A stretch of DNA of 8,311 nt from CAYGVT01 sp964353355 (lineage in GTDB: Archaea; Thermoplasmatota; DTKX01; GCA-020343715): positions 1 to 8,311 of the forward strand of contig CAYGVT010000001.1 in NCBI GenBank assembly GCA_964353355.1. Reading direction: 5' to 3'. Of the stretch, positions 6,612 through 8,311 are shown piece after piece; positions within the stretch are counted from its first letter, which is position 1, and each line of letters starts with the position of its first letter. The notes under the pieces are model-generated. The model was not told where the DNA came from and searched no databases. It worked only from the letters and a program-made list of their open reading frames with translations. The translations under genes were made by a program, and so were the position numbers.

Positions 6612-7391
6612 TTAAAGGTCCTCGATACCTTCCGTCGGAAAGATGCCGTCTATTGTCACTCGCATGGAGCTGTACGTGCCTTGGTCGATCACTACCTCTC
6701 CGATGATGAGCGCCTCGTAGATGCATACATCGTCAGGGATATCTTCCGGGGATATATTGAGCGAGAGGTTAATGTCGGTCCCTGTGGCTGAGATGCTCCG
6801 TGTCTCGATAGTAACATCGCTTTGGCCTTCGACAAGATACCGTATCTCTACTTTCAATTCGAACGTCCCAACCGGTCGGACCACCTGTATCCTGACTTCT
6901 ACTGCAGGGTCCCCTATGTTGGGTCCTATTGCGCCGGAGGCGCCCGTACCGGTCATAATCCTTGGTCGGAGCTCGACCTCACGGTCCTTCTCATGGACGT
7001 CGTGGATGTCCGGGAGCTGGACGCCCACGCGCAGCGTTGCGCTGTCGGTCTGGTCGTCCGAATCGAAGACGGTCAGGGTGACGTTGTAGAGGCCAGGCCA
7101 GCCGTACGTATGGGAGGCGTCGGACGTCGTGCTCGTGTTCCCGTCCCCGAAGTCCCACAGGTACGTTTTAATGTCCCCTAGCGTGCCCTCGGAGGAGAAG
7201 TTGAGCGGCTCCTCCAGCCTCACGACCGCCCTATCCGCGGAGACATGGGCGGTCAGCACTCCGGCATCCCTCGAGCGGACCCGTCCAATCGTTATGCTTC
7301 CCGAGATGATGATGATGGCGATGACCGTTAGGACTGCCAGAATGCGGAGCCTTGACCCCAGGAGTGAGGAGAGCTGTGGCAACGGTCTCAC
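6612..7391 (-). CDS. Membrane-anchored protein with a single PKD domain
   Basis: 259 residues from GTG 7391-7389 to a TAA at 6614-6612. Residues about 15-36 (RLRILAVLTVIAIIII) form an N-terminal transmembrane anchor or uncleaved signal. Residues about 46-125 are a PKD domain with the diagnostic YLWDFGDG at 77-84, HTY at 94-96 and GLYNVTLTVFD at 100-110. Residues 130-259 are an acidic, beta-rich region with no recognised domain, rich in alternating Val/Ile (VEVRIQVV, FELKVEIRYLV). PKD domains are extracellular beta-sandwich modules for protein or sugar contact, so the bulk is expected outside the cell. No ATG lies in frame upstream between a TATA box near 7442 and the GTG, so GTG is chosen, with a leader of about 25 bases. 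It faces the giant surface-protein gene and could act at the same surface, though convergent orientation gives no sign of co-transcription. Confidence 0.8.
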   Translation of the reverse strand: MRPLPQLSSLLGSRLRILAVLTVIAIIIISGSITIGRVRSRDAGVLTAHVSADRAVVRLEEPLNFSSEGTLGDIKTYLWDFGDGNTSTTSDASHTYGWPGLYNVTLTVFDSDDQTDSATLRVGVQLPDIHDVHEKDREVELRPRIMTGTGASGAIGPNIGDPAVEVRIQVVRPVGTFELKVEIRYLVEGQSDVTIETRSISATGTDINLSLNISPEDIPDDVCIYEALIIGEVVIDQGTYSSMRVTIDGIFPTEGIEDL

Positions 7392-7436
7392 CGTCGAAGG
7401 GGCTGCACACGTCCCCGTATATCCATGTGCGCCAGT

Positions 7437-7450
7437 GATTAAAATAGATT
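7437..7450 (-). promoter_or_regulatory. TATA box for the PKD gene
   Basis: The minus strand reads AATCTATTTTAATC. Its centre is about 50 bases from the GTG start, predicting transcription from roughly 7416 and a short leader. The AT-rich patch stands out from its GC-rich surroundings. Confidence 0.45.
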
Positions 7451-7466
7451 ATGGTTCCTCCGTTTG

Positions 7467-7727
7467 ATGCGGGGATGTGTCATCCCGGCTCTTCCGGTCG
7501 CTCTGTGCCGGGCTGTCGTCCTGGGGGTTCCGCGAGGTCATGTGGCAACTGGAGCACCGGTGGAGGTATTCGAGAGGATGCCTATGGGGGGGGCCCGGGC
7601 GGCCGCGAGGTTCCCCAGGCTCGTCGTGTCCGGGGGGTGGAACGGCGCGCTCGAGGCGGTATGCGAGGAGCTTGCGTGTGGGATGGGCGCTAGCCGGGTC
7701 GTGGTGAGGGGGGCGGGGCATGATGTG
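7467..7727 (+). pseudogene. C-terminal remnant of an alpha/beta hydrolase gene, interrupted by a group II intron
   Basis: The plus frame from ATG 7467 includes PVEVFERMP, then FPRLVVSGGWNGALEAVCEE and ASRVVVRGAGHDVV, ending at 7727. This matches the last strands of alpha/beta hydrolases, in which P.LVVSGG is the strand near the acid residue and GAGH carries the catalytic histidine (CAT at 7719-7721). A full hydrolase is about 250-300 residues. Here only about 60 recognisable residues precede the intron, and the nucleophile-elbow part (GxSxG) is missing. The frame closes at a TAA at 7440-7442. So the gene is truncated at its 5' end beside the divergent PKD gene, and its 3' end is separated by the intron. 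Residues from 7467 to about 7540 show no hydrolase similarity and may be non-native. Confidence 0.5.
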
Positions 7728-8126
7728 GTGCGCCATGGTAGCGACGGACACTGGCGGGTGCAAGTCCCGCCCGAGCACGAACCTGTTGGCTCGGTAGCGA
7801 GGGGAGCTATTATAAGGAGCAATCCTATATGGTAGGAGCCTCCCGACAAAGGGATATTGAGTATCCCGACGCGAATCCGCAGGCCGTAACACGTGTGAAG
7901 CCAGATGTAGCGCCGTCATCCCAGCCTTCCCGCCCTGGGGAAGGAATCGGGAGTGCCGAGCCTCTGGGGTCAGGGCGAAGGCCAATGCATCCTGCTGCGG
8001 GACAGGAGATGCGTGCCAGGAATGAAGGGCATGGTGACATGGTCAGCCGTGCCGTGAGAGGGCATGCGAGCGGAGCAGGATGGCTCCCCGGCGTAACAGG
8101 CACAGCATGCGGAGAAAGTGTTCGAC
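7728..8126 (+). ncRNA. Ribozyme core of the group II intron, domain I and following stems
   Basis: Perfect stems seen by eye are GGCGGG (7753-7758) with CCCGCC (7766-7771) around TGCAAGT, CGAGC (7772-7776) with GCTCG (7789-7793), and GGGATA (7851-7856) with TATCCC (7862-7867) around TTGAG. GGGAG (7802-7806) can also pair with CTCCC (7840-7844). CACGT at 7890-7894 sits in a possible loop between GGC (7882-7884) and GCC (7900-7902). It can pair with ATGTG, the last five exon bases (7723-7727), using one G-U pair, so it is a candidate EBS1. The boundary with domain IV is approximate. Confidence 0.6.
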
Positions 8127-8195
8127 ATGAACCACGGGAGACCCCGGACATGTCCCCGACCCGAAGGGGTAACCGCGCAAGCTGGCGCGGGACGC

Positions 8196-8311
8196 ATGCC
8201 CGGGGAGTCGGAGCGGTCCATAGTAGCGAGGAGGGCGGGTAATGCCGCCGGAGCGAAGGGGCCGCACTTCCGCGATGCTTCCTCAAGAGGCGAGGACCGG
8301 GCCCATCCTCT
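8196..8311 (+). CDS. Intron-encoded protein (reverse transcriptase/maturase), N-terminal 38 codons
   Basis: The frame from ATG 8196 reads MPGESERSIVARRAGNAAGA, then KGPHFRDASSRGED, to the window edge. The SIVARRAGNAAGAKGPHF stretch resembles the poorly structured N-termini of group II intron-encoded proteins ahead of their reverse-transcriptase domain. The frame is open from 8097 (TAA at 8094-8096), and an earlier in-frame ATG at 8127 gives an MNHGRPR start also seen in this family, so the true start is undecided. The catalytic YADD region would lie outside the window. Known role of the family: splicing help as a maturase and mobility by target-primed reverse transcription. Confidence 0.55.
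   Translation, partial: MPGESERSIVARRAGNAAGAKGPHFRDASSRGEDRAHP

Larger units (their letters stand above)
7728..8311 (+). mobile_element. Group II intron (retro-intron), 5' part; continues past right edge
   Basis: The element begins with the group II 5' consensus GUGCG at 7728-7732, directly after hydrolase codon GTG (7725-7727). Dense stems typical of domain I follow, including the GGTGCAAGTCC-type hairpin at 7753-7771. Further downstream, elements usual ahead of intron-encoded proteins appear: ATGAACCACGGGAGA (8127-8141), GAAGGGGTAACCG (8163-8175) and GGAGCGAAGGGGCCG (8249-8263). The intron-encoded protein opens about 400-470 bases after the 5' end, as usual for these elements. Domains V and VI and the 3' splice site lie outside. 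Recognition rests on remembered sequence patterns and stems found by eye, not on a covariance search. Orientation matches the interrupted gene, so splicing could in principle restore its transcript. Confidence 0.75.

Noticed and set aside
7829..8242. Overlapping 137- and 153-codon frames on both strands in the intron
   Set aside because: They lie over the structured ribozyme and show no protein-like motifs. The only supported frame is the one starting at 8127/8196.
1..8311. CRISPR array, toxin-antitoxin pair, or a defence island
   Set aside because: No regularly spaced direct repeats and no cas, toxin or restriction genes seen. The HNH-like unit alone does not justify a defence call.

Overview
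The window looks archaeal, most likely a Thermoplasmata-type euryarchaeote. The evidence is AT-rich TATA-like boxes about 20-35 bases ahead of starts (two starts nearly leaderless), and large secreted proteins built from SBBP, fibronectin III and PKD modules with membrane anchors. No ribosomal RNA, tRNA or housekeeping gene is present, so the lineage is an inference. Base composition is very uneven. Hand counts over single 60-base lines give about 77% G+C at 1141-1200, 40% at 2341-2400 and 65% at 6061-6120. This fits an accessory, patchwork region.

Layout. 1-545 (minus): N-terminal part of an IS5-type transposase running off the left edge, with its own TATA box. 777-1634 (minus): a GC-rich, apparently decaying gene made of a tandemly duplicated zinc-knuckle/HNH-like unit. 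An in-frame TAG cuts off its N-terminal half and no usable start lies between that stop and the catalytic-looking motif. 1635-1908: a regulatory interval with TATA boxes on both strands, a perfect 14-base palindrome and a G-quadruplex-capable tract. 1954-6348 (plus): a giant surface protein with a signal peptide, an SBBP-associated N-terminal domain, exactly seven SBBP propeller repeats, seven fibronectin III domains and a C-terminal membrane anchor. 6612-7391 (minus): a membrane-anchored single-PKD protein convergent with the giant gene. 7467-7727 (plus): the C-terminal end of an alpha/beta hydrolase gene lacking most of its 5' part. 7728-8311 (plus): the 5' part of a group II intron inserted right after the catalytic-histidine motif of that hydrolase remnant, with the start of its intron-encoded protein running off the right edge.

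Together: two cell-surface proteins form a convergent pair in the middle. The flanks are mobile or decaying DNA (IS5 at the left, a group II retro-intron at the right, two broken genes). The most notable items are the group II intron in an apparently archaeal context and the tandem-duplicated HNH-like protein. I did not find a multi-gene defence system, CRISPR array or biosynthetic cluster.
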